From Galerina marginata (Eukaryota > Basidiomycota > Agaricomycetes > Agaricales > Galerinaceae): a stretch of 64,000 bases of DNA. Positions 1 to 11,079 of this stretch are shown piece after piece. Every line of letters begins with the position of its first letter. The first letter of the stretch is position 1. The stretch covers positions 1 to 64,000 of the forward strand of contig JAECYW010000002.1 in NCBI GenBank assembly GCA_023014335.1, in the 5' to 3' direction. The notes beneath the pieces were generated by a model that did no database searches, was not told the DNA's origin, and worked only from the letters and a program-made list of their open reading frames with translations. Made by a program: the position numbers and the translations under genes.

Positions 1-70
1 ACGGACGTCTCAGAGGTAATTAGTCTCTGAATTTTCATCCGCTGTTCCGGATGCTGATCAATCTGGTTTT

Positions 71-430
71 TCAGTTTATCACCTGCCAGTATTTTATAAC
101 AGAGCGCGAGCCTACCAAAGTGAGGAGGAGGCGATGCAAAGCCGATTTTTGTAATTTAGCATCTACCGGAATGTCGAGCTCTTCGAAAATCACGCGGTAG
201 ATCCGAGCGGTTGATCGCTTGAATGCGCGTTCTCGTCGCACCAATTGGTTTTCTGGCGCTATAAGGTGTTCCATCACACGTAGGGCGAGAGATCGCGCGT
301 TTTGCGGGAGGTCCGCGAGTCCTGGAAGAACAACTTCGTCGAGTTCATCGTCGTCATTATAGCTATCCTGATCATCCTGAGGATCTTCATCTATGTCAGA
401 CTCATCCCCACTGACGTCCTCAACTTCCAC
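71..430 (-). CDS. Acidic-tailed protein fragment of unknown function (partial)
   Basis: This is a 120-codon open frame with no ATG; it is open upstream of a GTG, so it is probably an internal or 3' exon. The first ~35 residues are very acidic. They are followed by a helical basic stretch rich in Leu, Arg and Ala. It lies downstream of the tnp2-type transposase relic on the same strand and could be its C-terminal part, although I cannot align it to a known transposase segment. I do not recognise the family. Confidence 0.3.
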   Translation of the reverse strand: MEVEDVSGDESDIDEDPQDDQDSYNDDDELDEVVLPGLADLPQNARSLALRVMEHLIAPENQLVRRERAFKRSTARIYRVIFEELDIPVDAKLQKSALHRLLLTLVGSRSVIKYWQVIN

Positions 431-783
431 TTCATCTTCGATGGGGCCGTTCTTCTATATCAATAAGTCCTGTTTCTCTTCTTGAATCGCGTCTATAGGA
501 TAGGAGGAAGGTTGTCCAATACATGGGATCCCCTAAACGATGGCGCTTCGCCAAATATAAGCATTAACCAAATGTTAGACTTTTACGCGAACATACCCAT
601 GTTGTAATATTTTGTGCGAGCCTCCATCTGGAACCGAGGATGAGATTGTGCCCATCTTGTTTGATGTCGTACCGAACACAGAATGTGTACAGGACCTTTC
701 TATGGAGATCGACGAGATCATAGCCCAGAGATAGTCATGCTTCGAACAAGGTCCAAACATCAGGAGCTTCTTCTTGTCCTTTG

Positions 784-2861
784 TCAAAGGCTCTTTTTGA
801 GTACGTGTGTAGAGTTCCACTCCGCGGGCTTGGAAAGGTCGATACGAAATAAATCCCTGCAATGATTTTGCAAAGCATTGAGATCGAGCGCGTGCATCGA
901 TTCGACGAACGGATTACGACAATGGGTCGAAGTATTTTAGGTCAAATAGTGGTGACCATCTCCAACCAAGGCATTAAAATTGATTCGCGATGACGAACAC
1001 TTTTGGCATTTTTCCACAGCTCCGCGAAGGAACGGGACGTCATGAAGGTCCTTGAGAGGCCACTCCCGACGGTCAAGGATTTCATATCGTCATATCGAGA
1101 TCGCAGTGCATGCAGAAGTAGTGCGCCGTAGATCCCCTGGCGTAGCCTATGATCTGGCGCACGGCCGGCATGTCGCAGATAATTGGGACGAGCATTGCGC
1201 GAATAACCTTCCCAACTCGTACTTGCAGGTTCGCGAATAGTACACTCCGGGTCCCAAAATTCGAGAAATTCATCGACAACAAGCTGAATGTAGTCGTTGA
1301 TTTCATCAAGTGAGGGTTTATTCACTCCAGGAATAACACCTGCGAGATAAATATTTTCGGGAAGGTAGCGCAAGTGCCATGGTAAGTTCAATAACACCAA
1401 CCAGATCCCGGTTGATGAGGCGCTTTGTCTGGCGGTCTTGTTTCCGAATGGATTAAAACCGTCGACGGAAAGACCAAAAATAAGCCTTCCTTCGCCCTCT
1501 GGGCCTGGATAAAATTTATTTCCCTCATGGTCCTTCAAATTTATGATGATGCTGGATTGCCATATATCATCGATGACATCTGGAGGAACATCACCGGAGA
1601 CATGCGGTCGTCCGTCAATAAGGGTTTCCATGCCTGGACGGCATAATAAACGGCCAAGCCACGATTTGAGAGTTTGGTGCTGATACCTTTTACGAGGAAA
1701 ATGCCTTGTTGTTTCCCCCGTGACTTGTCGGGTGGTCCAAAGCGCTTCCCCACAGGGTTGACTCTCCGGTGCTCGCCTATTGGCACATGTCAAAAGCGGA
1801 GGCGCTTGTTCAAGAGGATCATAAGGATAGAGTTTGTGGCAACGTGGACAGGATATGAAATGAAGCGAGGTGGGGTCCAGATCAAAATACGACGAGCATG
1901 TTCGCGGATCTTTCGGAATCGACGAAATAACGTCCTCAGATACACCACTCTGCCGCAATAGAGCTCGGATTCCGCTGAGTTGGGTACGAAGCGCTCGCCG
2001 GGGTACAAAAAATAGATTCTCCAGTACAACTGACATTAGGCAGGCTGCTCTGACGGTGGGATTGGCCGGGTATGATCGCAGAAAATACGGCTCTGGAGCA
2101 AATCAAAAAAATAATTGCAATGAGCCATTCAACGTACCGGTATTCTGGACTCGGGTTTGCTCTAGTGGTCGTCCTCTGCTACCAATCCGCTGCTGATTCC
2201 ATGAGCTCTCCTTTAACTTGGTGAGTCGAAGAAGTCCATCCATGGCCGTATCTATCAAGTCTTGAGCCCCCATAAATCCTTTCTTCAATTTGAGGTATCG
2301 TAAAATCGAACAATATCGTTCCTCTGCCCAAAGGAACGCCTTGTTTGGTAACCGGTGGTCATGAAGGGCATAGAAACCCTCATTTGGGCGAACCATATTC
2401 TGATCCGATGGCCACCTGTAGACGCCATGGGCCAGTGGTTGATGACGGAAATCCAGAGGAGCCGAAAGCGACACAATTGGAATGTCTCTGAGCCATTCCA
2501 TCTCGTCCATGAGGTGGCGAAATTTAATTTTAATTTGGTCCGCATGAGGATCAGCAGATAAAGAAATCGTCTGGCCGACTATTGTGGGCGGCAGCGCCGT
2601 GGACACTGGATGGTTGGAATGTGAATGATTGGAATGTGGACGGCTTGGAGGTAGATGGCTGGAATGTGTATGGTTGGAATGTGTTAATCTAGCGTTTCGA
2701 TAAGACCTTTCTTCATCTCTGCGGTGATTACTTCTTGTTGCTCTCGGGACCCATTGCCCTCCGTCGCAGTAAGATTGGCATGTGCAAAGGTAGACTTGTC
2801 GCCGAGAGCTAGCAGAGCCAATACCATCACCACTGCTTACTCTTGTGTTTTGGGATGTCAT
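784..2861 (-). pseudogene. Decayed Plavaka/tnp2-type (CACTA-like) transposase
   Basis: The reading starts at the ATG at 2861. A Cys-containing N-terminal part comes first, with an inserted His/Ser/Asn-rich simple repeat at about 2590-2700. The recognisable tnp2-like core follows at 942-2036: a phrase of the type SIPKDPRTCSSY, a C-x2-C pair, FGLSVDGFNPFGN, and NLPWHLRYLPENIYLAGVIPG. Between about 1080 and 1250 the expected continuation (RAMLVPIICDMPAVRQIIGY, then a His/Cys pair) is in another frame. The first frame then resumes, and the conserved stretch with NPFVESMHALDLN and QNHCRDLF lies in a third frame, ending at a TGA at 784. At least three frame changes therefore break the gene. In intact agaricomycete elements this protein mobilises DNA transposons. 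Terminal repeats were not identified. Confidence 0.75.
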
Positions 2862-2994
2862 ATCAGGGTTACAGCGTTAAGCTTGCAATTGTTAAGTAGT
2901 TGTGTGAAGCTGGGAAGAAGCTAACTATGATCACAACTTTGCGACCGGCTTTGAATTCCCGGAATAAAAATGGCTGCATTCACCCTCCCTATAG

Positions 2995-3318
2995 CTACTC
3001 CTCTGGATCTCGTCTGTAATTTTCCGCAAGTTTTATCCATGTACCATTCTTAATTATATCCTGTACTGTGAAATCGTCCGAGCCTCGCCAAAAACGGGTA
3101 ATATATATCTCATCCCAGCCATATTTTGCAAAGATCCAAAGTTGCAATCGTCCTTCTTTGATATTTAGGTGAAAATGAAGATGGCCTGGTTTTGCCCCGG
3201 TGATTTCGATGTACTTCTGGTGAAAATCCGTGCACGACTCTGCCAAAGTGTAGACGATAAGGGGCCGCCCAGGATGTTCTTGAATTACTGCTCTCGCGTA
3301 TGGCGGCATTTCGAGCAT
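2995..3318 (-). CDS. Small protein with a GHLHFH motif, unknown
   Basis: This is an intact 107-codon frame from ATG (3318) to TAG. Around residue 45 it contains a GHLHFH motif followed by a pattern of R-x-Q-x-W-x-F-x-K-x2-W-x-[DE]-I. The same pattern occurs in the unlinked open frame at 10720-11079 on the same strand, which argues that both derive from one family. No signal peptide or membrane segment is visible. It lies 134 bases upstream of the decayed transposase. An upstream exon is possible. The function is not recognised. Confidence 0.4.
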   Translation of the reverse strand: MLEMPPYARAVIQEHPGRPLIVYTLAESCTDFHQKYIEITGAKPGHLHFHLNIKEGRLQLWIFAKYGWDEIYITRFWRGSDDFTVQDIIKNGTWIKLAENYRRDPEE

Positions 3319-4895
3319 TTTGGAGCAACTCTAGTAAATGGAAACCTTTTATTTTATTGCTGCCTGTCCATTAATGGCACTTACTTAGTTTGCCTCTATA
3401 CTTCTACGAGATGGCCGCAAGTAACGACTGTCCGATAAATTTTGCCTCACATGTATACGCGTACGAAGGAGATTTTATAAAGGTCCAATAATTTATCCTA
3501 AGATCCTGGCTGTGAACACTCATGATCATGCGAAAAGAGTCTGACCATACGAACATCTGCCGATCGATATCGCATTCTATGCCCTACGATCAGAGTGTAT
3601 CCCCATTGTACAATTCAGGGTTAGTATGAGTTAAAATTTGCTGCCACGTAATTATATGGCAAGACCCTCCGTCGTCACCTGGCGGTGTGACTGTGCTCTA
3701 TAGGTACATGTATATGCCTACATGTAGCGATCGCGGAGTAAGCGGTGATTGTGAGGGAATGGATTGATTATAATATTGGGGGTTCGGCTCGTTCCGATTA
3801 TAGACAAAGGGGGAAAAGAAGGTAGCATCGGTCCATGGGAGCCAAAAGCGAGCCATAGAGTTGCTAGCACTAATTATAACACCGCTTAAGGAGAGACGAC
3901 ATTAGTCTCCGCTTCTATTAGACCTTGACTCAGAATAGATCTAGATGACTTATTCATATTTGCACTTTGTGTTGAGATCAAATCTGCACGCGCTTGATCA
4001 TCTCGAGAACAGGTGGGGATACGGAAAGCAAGGATTGTCCGGTTGGCCATGGCCTCTGTGACGGGAGGGCAGACGGATGGGGACTGCATACAAAAGTAGA
4101 CTGCTTTATGTACTGTAGATCTAGATTACGAAATAATTTATATAACCCGACAGGACTTAAAATTTGGACTAGAAGCCAGGATCGGTCCACTTCTGGGTAC
4201 AGAACTGTACATCTGAATTAGCGCGATTCTATTCGGCGCATTTTATATTGGTCGTACTGCAATCACTTTATAATTACCACCACCTTCCTCATCTTATAAT
4301 TATATAATCTAGCGCGATCAGATCCAGCGCATCTATTGTTAACCATACTGCAGTCACTTTACTTTCCAAACCTGCTTCCCTCCTGATCTTACCCTTCATT
4401 CTCCATGGCCTTTTCTTGACTTCCTTTGATGATACTTACTACTGCTGGCGATCGCGATGTACGACCTGGGTTTTTTATATATAAGTAGCTAGCGAAGATT
4501 TATTCTATTTTTTTCCAATAAGAACCTGACGTCAAGAGGCATGTGCAGGCGATGGACGGTCTCGATCAGTTTCCTCACTTCTAGATCTTCCAGGAGGTAC
4601 GTTTTACAAGGAAGCTATGCGCTAGATGTCTGCGGCAGTTGTTTCCTCACTAGCAGCGAGTCGCCAGCTCAAATTAGAATTTGCGCCAATCACGCCGAAG
4701 AGAATGAGGAAATTGATCACTGGGTAATGAAGGCCTACCTAATGATATCTGCATGCAAAATATGTATGCGCGGACATGTAGGTTTTGAAAGTTTGACTGA
4801 TATGGTGCGAAAGGTACGTTTGTCATCAGCTATCGATACTCCCGTTTTTTGAGTGTCAACAACCTAGAGATGTAATTGCACGACGCAAGAGAAAA
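3319..4895. other. No supported gene
   Basis: This is AT-rich sequence with short open frames in all phases but none with a coherent splice structure. It contains a copy of the short AGATCTAGAT motif (about 4117) that recurs elsewhere in the first 20 kb. Confidence 0.5.
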
Positions 4896-6500
4896 CTACA
4901 AAGCATCCACTATCTCTTCTAGACTCTGCCTCCTTTTTTTCATATCATCGAAGACTTGCACGAGGACCGCCATTGACTTATCTATGTTTCCTGCCTCAAT
5001 TTCCCCGAGAGCCTCTTTTATGCTGTAGAACCATAGACCGATGTTGGCATCCAGAGTTTCAACTAAACTGTTACTGATTGAAATTGCTTCAGTTTGTGAG
5101 GGACGCTCTGCGTGTAAACCTAAAATGAAATCGATATCAACATTCATGCATTGGAATGATGAAAATAAGAGCTTATAACCACCATCTCGCTCAGTAAGTT
5201 CATGGTTATGATCGCTGAGAGGTGAGCCACGATGGCGTTCCAGCAATGCTTCAATTTGAATTTTTTGAGTCTTTATTGTCACTTCGCTTTCCTATTAGGA
5301 AACCATGGCCATTGGGTTATCGGTTCTTAAGTAGGCTTTGATGAAAACATACCTCACGTAATTTAATGATCTCCTGCTGCAGTACATCTATGGTTTTCTC
5401 GTCCCTCTCACGTTTTTTTGCAGCAGTTAAAAGTTCGTGTTGGACAGCGTCAAGGCTTTTGGATGAAATATCTAGCGCCGAACTTGCTGTCTCCCACTTG
5501 AAGGTCATCTTGTCAACCTCATCGGCCAGTTCTGTAACCTGGGAACGAGCGGTGTTCACTAAACCTTTTAGAAATAATTTCTCACTCTTTAAAGTCTCGA
5601 CTTGTTGTGAGCGAAGCTGCAGCAAGTCGTGTAATTCTTCTAGGCGCGCGTTGGCGGCGTCAGTGCGTCCACAGGTGATGTCCGAGGCCAGATTATCTAT
5701 CATGCGAGCTTGGACGGTAGCTCCGGAGCCAGGATTAGATGTGGGTTCTAGCTAGAAGTTAATGACAAAATAGTTTGCAGATCACCCCGAACTCGCCTTT
5801 TCTTTCGTGCGGACCGGAAATGCGCTCCGGGATCGTTACGTCGTTCGACACTCTAGGCATCCCATAGCTGGTATGGGTGAAGGTGATGTCGGCGGCCAGA
5901 TTATCTATCATGCGAGCTTGGACGGTAGCTCCAGGATTAGATATGGGTTCTAGCTAGAAATTAATGACAAAATAGCTTGCAAATCACCCCGAACTCGCCT
6001 TTTCTTTCGTGCGGACCGGAAATGCGCTTCGGGATCGTTACGTCGTTCGACACTGTAGGCATCCCATATCTGGTATGGGTGACCTCTGAGATGAAACAAT
6101 GAGAAATAAGGTACAAATTACGATTAAAGTAAATTCATTCATAATTACCGGGCGGCTTTGGATGAAAGGTACGCGGAGTAGTCACGGTGTCATTGACTAT
6201 AAGTCCATCGACCGGAAGCTTACTTTTGCCAGTGACGCAGCGATCGCGATTGGCAGCGTTCCTTCGTAGCCTCCGAAGTTCTTTCTCGTCCTCCTTTTCC
6301 CTCTGTTTCGCAGCAGCTTCTCTGGCTTGCTTGGCCTCCTCCTCTAGTCGAGTAAGATTGTCGTCGAACTTCGTCTCTTCGTCCAGTAAGGTGAGACCCC
6401 AGTTGTTGTAGAAGTCGCTTCCACGGGGAATGTTTTTAGGAATCTGGGCCCAAATTCTATCCGGAACTTTAGCGAGCATATCTTGTAAAGACTCAGACAT
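4896..6500 (-). CDS. Coiled-coil protein with a duplicated internal exon, unknown function
   Basis: I reconstruct five exons: 6500-6149, 6085-5988, 5953-5786, 5751-5353 and 5291-4896. Together they give 470 residues with all junctions in frame. The start is the ATG at 6500, since the frame upstream has no better ATG. Residues ~40-90 are a charged helix rich in E, K and R, exon 4 is a strongly heptad-like coiled coil, and the last exon is helical. The two internal introns can be read as 34-nt GT-AG introns or as 49-nt GC-AG introns (donor AAAG|GCGAGT); both keep the frame. Exon 3 arose by a tandem genomic duplication (5675-6082), so the protein carries the same ~53-58-residue block twice. No enzymatic domain is recognised. 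It is divergent from the gene starting at 6707. Confidence 0.6.
5675..6082. repeat. Direct tandem duplication (206 bp and 200 bp copies)
   Basis: Copy 1 is at 5675-5880 and copy 2 at 5883-6082, with an offset of 208 bp. They differ by a 6-bp deletion and about a dozen substitutions. Each copy contains the 3' part of one exon, a whole short intron and the 5' part of the next exon. After splicing, the offset is a multiple of three whichever intron reading is used. Confidence 0.9.
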
Positions 6501-6706
6501 CTTCTCGTCGTTGAACGCCAACAGATCTGGAGACGATCATTGATCATCTAAGGTGGGAATGATTAGATAAGTTATCACGTGATGGTTTCGTACTTGTTCG
6601 AATTCCTATAGCTAATCACTCCAAACACGACGCCGTCGTATATTTTATGAACTAGTTTCAACACAACACTCCACGCTTTGGTAACCGCGTCCAGAATTCC
6701 TCGGAG
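6501..6706. promoter_or_regulatory. Shared divergent promoter region
   Basis: Only 206 bp separate the ATG of the minus-strand coiled-coil gene (6500) from the ATG of the plus-strand Cys-rich gene (6707), so the two genes must share upstream sequence. No confident TATA box was identified. Confidence 0.45.
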
Positions 6707-8078
6707 ATGACGACAAAGTCTCTCGCCTCAGATTCCGTATCATTAAGGTGGGCATTATACGTCAATGGTTCGGTCATGAGTATTCTAATCGGCTTCGAAG
6801 TACCTACAGGTTGTTCGTCAAGCGCATTCTCGCCAGTAACTCACCGGAATATGTACAATTCTCCACACGATCTCTCGGCGTAAGTTACGCACTTGATATC
6901 TTGTACCTGGCTCACTATTCTGCAGCCTTGCCGCTTATGTGGTCCGAATGCAAGCAGCTGCGAGCAGGATGACTTGCCATACCGTTGCAAGCCATGTGCC
7001 AAAAGGCAAAGAACCTGCTCCTGGAAGGAAATTTTTGTAGTCGAATTCACGATGCATGAATTCGGATGCTCGAAAGAAAAAGCTGAGGAATTGTACACCA
7101 AAAAAGGACATGGCCTTCGTTCGAATGGTTCGATGGGGAAAAAGAAAACTACGAACGTTGAAGAAGACAGGGAGATGGAGGAAGGTAGCCAATCCCGGGT
7201 TCCGAAAAGACCAATTAACGGTGGTGGTGGGGTTATAGGATTCAGCATGCCGCAGAACTTCCCTGGGCATAGCTCCCTTGCCGACGAATGCTCTACGAAC
7301 GGAGTTCGATCCTCGAAAAGGAGAAGAGTTACAGCGATAGAAAATAGTTCAATTGCCCCATTGGATTTGAACGGTGATTCCTCTACTTTCCGGGGTGAAG
7401 CGGAAGCGTCGAAGTGTCTGCCAACTCGTTCGCTTGCACCCCTAGTTGCCCCGCCATCGCACATAGAGGTTCGTGTTCTCAAGAGCCACTCCGAAACACT
7501 CGCCCGGCAGCTCTCTGCGATGGAAACGAAATATGACGAAGTCATTTCCAAACTGGAGGTGGCCATTGAGGACAAGTCGACCGTTAATGCCGCCATTGCC
7601 AATCTCCAGGCTGAACTCGAGACCATGAAACAACGTAATGGATCTCATGCAACATCGACTAAGGGCGTCGGAACCACGCGAATATCGACAGGCAACGCCG
7701 TTAACACAGAAATTCTATGTAGGTTTCTGCTGTCGTCTAAAGTGTCTGTCAGGCCTTTTAACTCACCATCCCCGACCAGGCGAGGCATCTTCCCCCGAGA
7801 GGACCGTTTGGGAAGCAGAAAAAAACTCCACTATATCCGGGTTGGCCATAGATACGCGTAAGGAGTTTCACCAGCTATATATACATATAAATTTTGATAT
7901 TTATTTGCCTCTGGCGCTAGCGCAAAAGGAACTGTTAGAGGCGCTCTGGGTCCTCGAGAAAATTAATACTGTTCTAATTCGCATGTCACGGAAATCGCAA
8001 GAGGAAACGATGACGCAATTAAAGGACCTCAAGGTTTATGTGGAGGAAGAGGCATCAAAATACCGCGGTTATGGCTAG
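6707..8078 (+). CDS. Cys-cluster (Zn2Cys6-like) coiled-coil protein of agaricomycete type
   Basis: I reconstruct four exons (6707-6747, 6810-6879, 6926-7718, 7780-8078), all with canonical GT-AG introns of 46-62 nt, giving 400 residues. The start is the ATG at 6707. Around residues 38-65 there is a Cys cluster of the form C-x2-C-x6-C, then C-x2-C-x6-C-S-W. It is followed by a helix with EFGCSKEKAEELYTKKG. This arrangement is common in agaricomycete proteins and resembles a Zn(II)2Cys6 binuclear cluster, but the spacing is not that of a canonical Gal4-type domain. A basic KRRR stretch near residue 180 could be a nuclear signal, and a coiled coil occupies about residues 225-280. DNA binding is inferred, not shown. 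Confidence 0.65.
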
Positions 8079-8650
8079 TTGGGAAGTCTTGTCCTCCTTT
8101 GCTTGCCCTCGTATCTATACAATGTGCTCATAACAGCTTTCGATTCTTGTTGTCATTGCCGTTCTTTGTAAACTTCACTCGTCAAATTATCAAAATATTG
8201 TCTTTCTCCCTTTTCAGATCAATGGATCCATTTCCGACTGTCATTTCCATAAGAAAATCGTTCATGATCATGATCATAGCTACATTCCTCATGATTGGGT
8301 TCATTGGGTTCACCACTCACCTCTAGGTCTACCTTCCGTTCCACGATTAGTTTTAAATCTCCTCCTTTCAATTTAACCAGGATGTCCGGACCAAAATGTT
8401 ACCATTCAACATAGACTACTGGCCATGGATTGTCTATAGCTAGATCTAGATCTATTCTGTATATATAATGCTCTAGTCAATCTAGCGCGTGGCCAAGCAT
8501 ATGTATAGTTACATTCCTGCAGGCGACAGATCTGCAGTTTTAGGCGTTACCCGAACAATATCTGATGCCCAACAATTCAAAGACGTCGGGATTTCCTTGC
8601 CTTCGAATGCGACTCGTTGAAATCCTTCATTCCAATACTACTAATTGCAA
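8079..8650. other. No supported gene
   Basis: This is an intergenic stretch between the Cys-cluster gene and the 3' end of the WD40 pseudogene. It contains a doubled AGATCTAGATCT motif near 8452 and TATATATA runs, but no coding signal. Confidence 0.5.
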
Positions 8651-10336
8651 TTAGTTCGAAGAAGGCGCTAGCGCTATAGCTAGATCTACTGCTTCCTTGA
8701 ATTTCTGCACTTCACACACTCTATTCTCCAGTCGCATGCCAAAATAAAAGAGGATCAACGCATTGCCTACTGAACAAAACAGCAGAAGGGCGAGGGCAAC
8801 CTGGATTATCACTATTAATACCAATGTCGTTATGTAGGTAGCTAGCGAAATGCACACCTCTGCAAAAGTGACCTGGCCATGGGTTACTGACTGGGCGGTA
8901 GAAGCTTTGCGCCACTGCACAATGTACACCGTTGATTCTTCTCCCTCTCCATTAATCGCAAAGACAGTTGGTCTACCGTTTACGATACCGTGCACCTGAA
9001 AGTTATTTAGCAACAAATTGTGATAGATGAGTCATGACTCGCTAGCGAACGCGTAACTTTGAAACTAATGAGTAATCATACCCTGTTGTAGAACGAGAGA
9101 CAAGGCTCACTACGGTCGTCTGGGTTAAGATTGACTTTGCGAATATTGTGCAGTTCGCTCCTCACTCCGTGGAGGACACAAATAACGGACTGGTTCTGGC
9201 CGGTCATCATGAGATTGCCATTCGAACTGGGTGAAATGAGGTTGTAGACTCGGTTTGGAAAGTTCTTCGGAAATGCAGCAAGATAGCGGAATTGTGTTAC
9301 TCCTCTTCGTGTTACCGTGGAATATTCGTCAATACCATCGACCATGTTAAGACCATAGAAGCTGAGTCCGTCCGAGGACAGTGCCGATCCGCCGCTGTGG
9401 CATCCTATATTCATCGCCAATTTTGCTTACGACGGAGGAATGGCACCTACATTGGGTTGTACCGCATTTTAATCCTCCATAAGTACTGGAAAGGCTGCTT
9501 GGTAGAGAAGGCCCTGAATCCACAACATACACGAGTCAATCAGCTGCACCAAAGATGGGTTTTATTCCCACTAACAACGCTTGGGTGACGTAGACCACCA
9601 AAAGCACGCCGTTAAAGTAATGGAGATTGAAGGGTAGCTCGTGTACGGTCAAGTACTCTCCTTCAGGGTTTAAGAACCTGCTCACAGGTACCGCTGCATG
9701 GGGGGGGAGGTTCAGGTCTGCGGATGTTTGCAAAGATCGTCTTTAACACTTCAAGCCGTGAAAGGATTTTCTCGAACCTCTTCTGGGCATCTCTAATACC
9801 GAAACAGAGTCGTTAAATGCGACAGCTAGTTGCGCTGTCGCCTGGTCATACGCAATAGCATTAATTGGTCCGCTGACTGTATCTGTCCAGATGATGTCCT
9901 CCGACTGAAGGAAGGGTCAATACCGCCTGCATTGAAGTCTAAGCTAGTTAGCCTCACCTTCGTGGCCCCCAACTGGACGGTATGAAGCAACCCATTCGCA
10001 GACCCGAGCGCAAACGTTGGAAGCGAAGACGGAACTTTCCTTGTCAGCGCCAGTATTCGCTTCACCGGTGCGCCAGTCCTAAACGTTCTGATGGAGGTGT
10101 TGTAATCTGTAGTGGTCCGAATCTAGGTCTTAAGTGAGCTTATGGACACTGAGGACTGGCATAATCCTATAACGTACTTCAACAAATCCACCTCGGTAGC
10201 CAACAGCGAGATATTGGCCGGAGCTGTCTAATGCCAATGAAATAGGAGCTCCAAGGGTTGCAATGTCGCAACTGAGAGCTTTTGTGTCCGGAAAATTAGG
10301 TCCAAACAAGTTGCCCTCGAGCTCGTCAAACTCCAT
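8651..10336 (-). pseudogene. WD40-repeat protein with C-terminal membrane segment, frameshifted
   Basis: The gene begins at the ATG at 10336 with the agaricomycete-typical opening MEFDELEGNLFGPNFPDTK and a first WD-like blade (SLALDSSGQYLAVGYRGG). A canonical intron (donor GTACGT) joins in frame to the second blade, which has LPTFALGSANGLLHTV. Further blades follow: ATAQLAVAFNDSV, the NMVDGIDEY region and the GNLMMTGQNQSV region. The C-terminus (8651-9016) has a hydrophobic membrane span. Just after AFNDSV a single-base loss shifts the frame (readings ...LRDAQKRFEKIL and then ...ADLNLPPHAAVP lie in different frames), and further breaks occur near 9420-9540. Similar intact genes are multicopy in mushrooms. 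Their role is unknown. Confidence 0.65.
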
Positions 10337-10719
10337 GATGGTATGTGGAAGTGGGTAAGATAATCAAAAGCGATATATATATACGCCAAGCCTAGGCTTC
10401 GCATCCATACTCGTTCGGGACATGGGTTTAAGACGATTATAGAGCTAGCTATAGCGCCGAATGCCCGGCTCTGTTCACGTATCAGAAGCGACAAGAACTT
10501 CCGTTCACACGCACAAGACCAGGTATTAATGAGATATATGCTTAGTATGATCACCCTGGTCCTCTAGATTCATATATATACAGCAATTGGTCATGCAGTG
10601 ATATGCTACACCAGACTATCACCGTAATCGATTTTATTAACTCATGTATATAAGGTGCGAACTCGAAGGAACCGTTCGCTTACATGTACAGATCTAGATG
10701 GTCATTATCATGAGGCCGT

Positions 10720-11079
10720 TCAAGCTGTCTTCTCCCCTCCGCGCTGTGATTGTCGCAACCCAGATGTTTGGGGATCCAGAGGGTTTCGTACTCGTGACTG
10801 TCTATCTTTGACAACCAAGTTCCTGATAAAGGTAGGCGCATTAAATTTTCCACGTTTAGAAAGGAGAAGCTCCGTGAAAATGGGGTGGTGAACAACGAGC
10901 GATTTATCCATCGATCCGTACGGGTACTTCTGACTGATGTCCGACCAACTGTCTTTCTCGAACATCCAGACTTGCACGCGATCATCGGAAGTGTCATGGT
11001 GTACGTGAATGTGTCCAATTCCTGCCCTGATTTCAGGGCCTAGTATTTTAAAATTTGCGGATGAGGTCGTCCAAGTCAT
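10720..11079 (-). CDS. Fragment with a GHIHVH motif, relative of 2995-3318
   Basis: This is a 119-residue open frame from the ATG at 11079. A GHIHVH motif near residue 22 is followed by R-V-Q-V-W-M-F-E-K-x2-W-x-D-I, the same spacing as in the 2995-3318 frame. The beginning is short compared with that relative, and an upstream exon may exist. The C-terminal third is basic and low in predicted order. The function is not recognised. Confidence 0.35.
   Translation of the reverse strand: MTWTTSSANFKILGPEIRAGIGHIHVHHDTSDDRVQVWMFEKDSWSDISQKYPYGSMDKSLVVHHPIFTELLLSKRGKFNAPTFIRNLVVKDRQSRVRNPLDPQTSGLRQSQRGGEKTA

Noticed and set aside
4541..4852. 103-codon plus-strand frame
   Set aside because: It has no recognisable motif and no joinable exons. 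It lies in AT-rich intergenic sequence.
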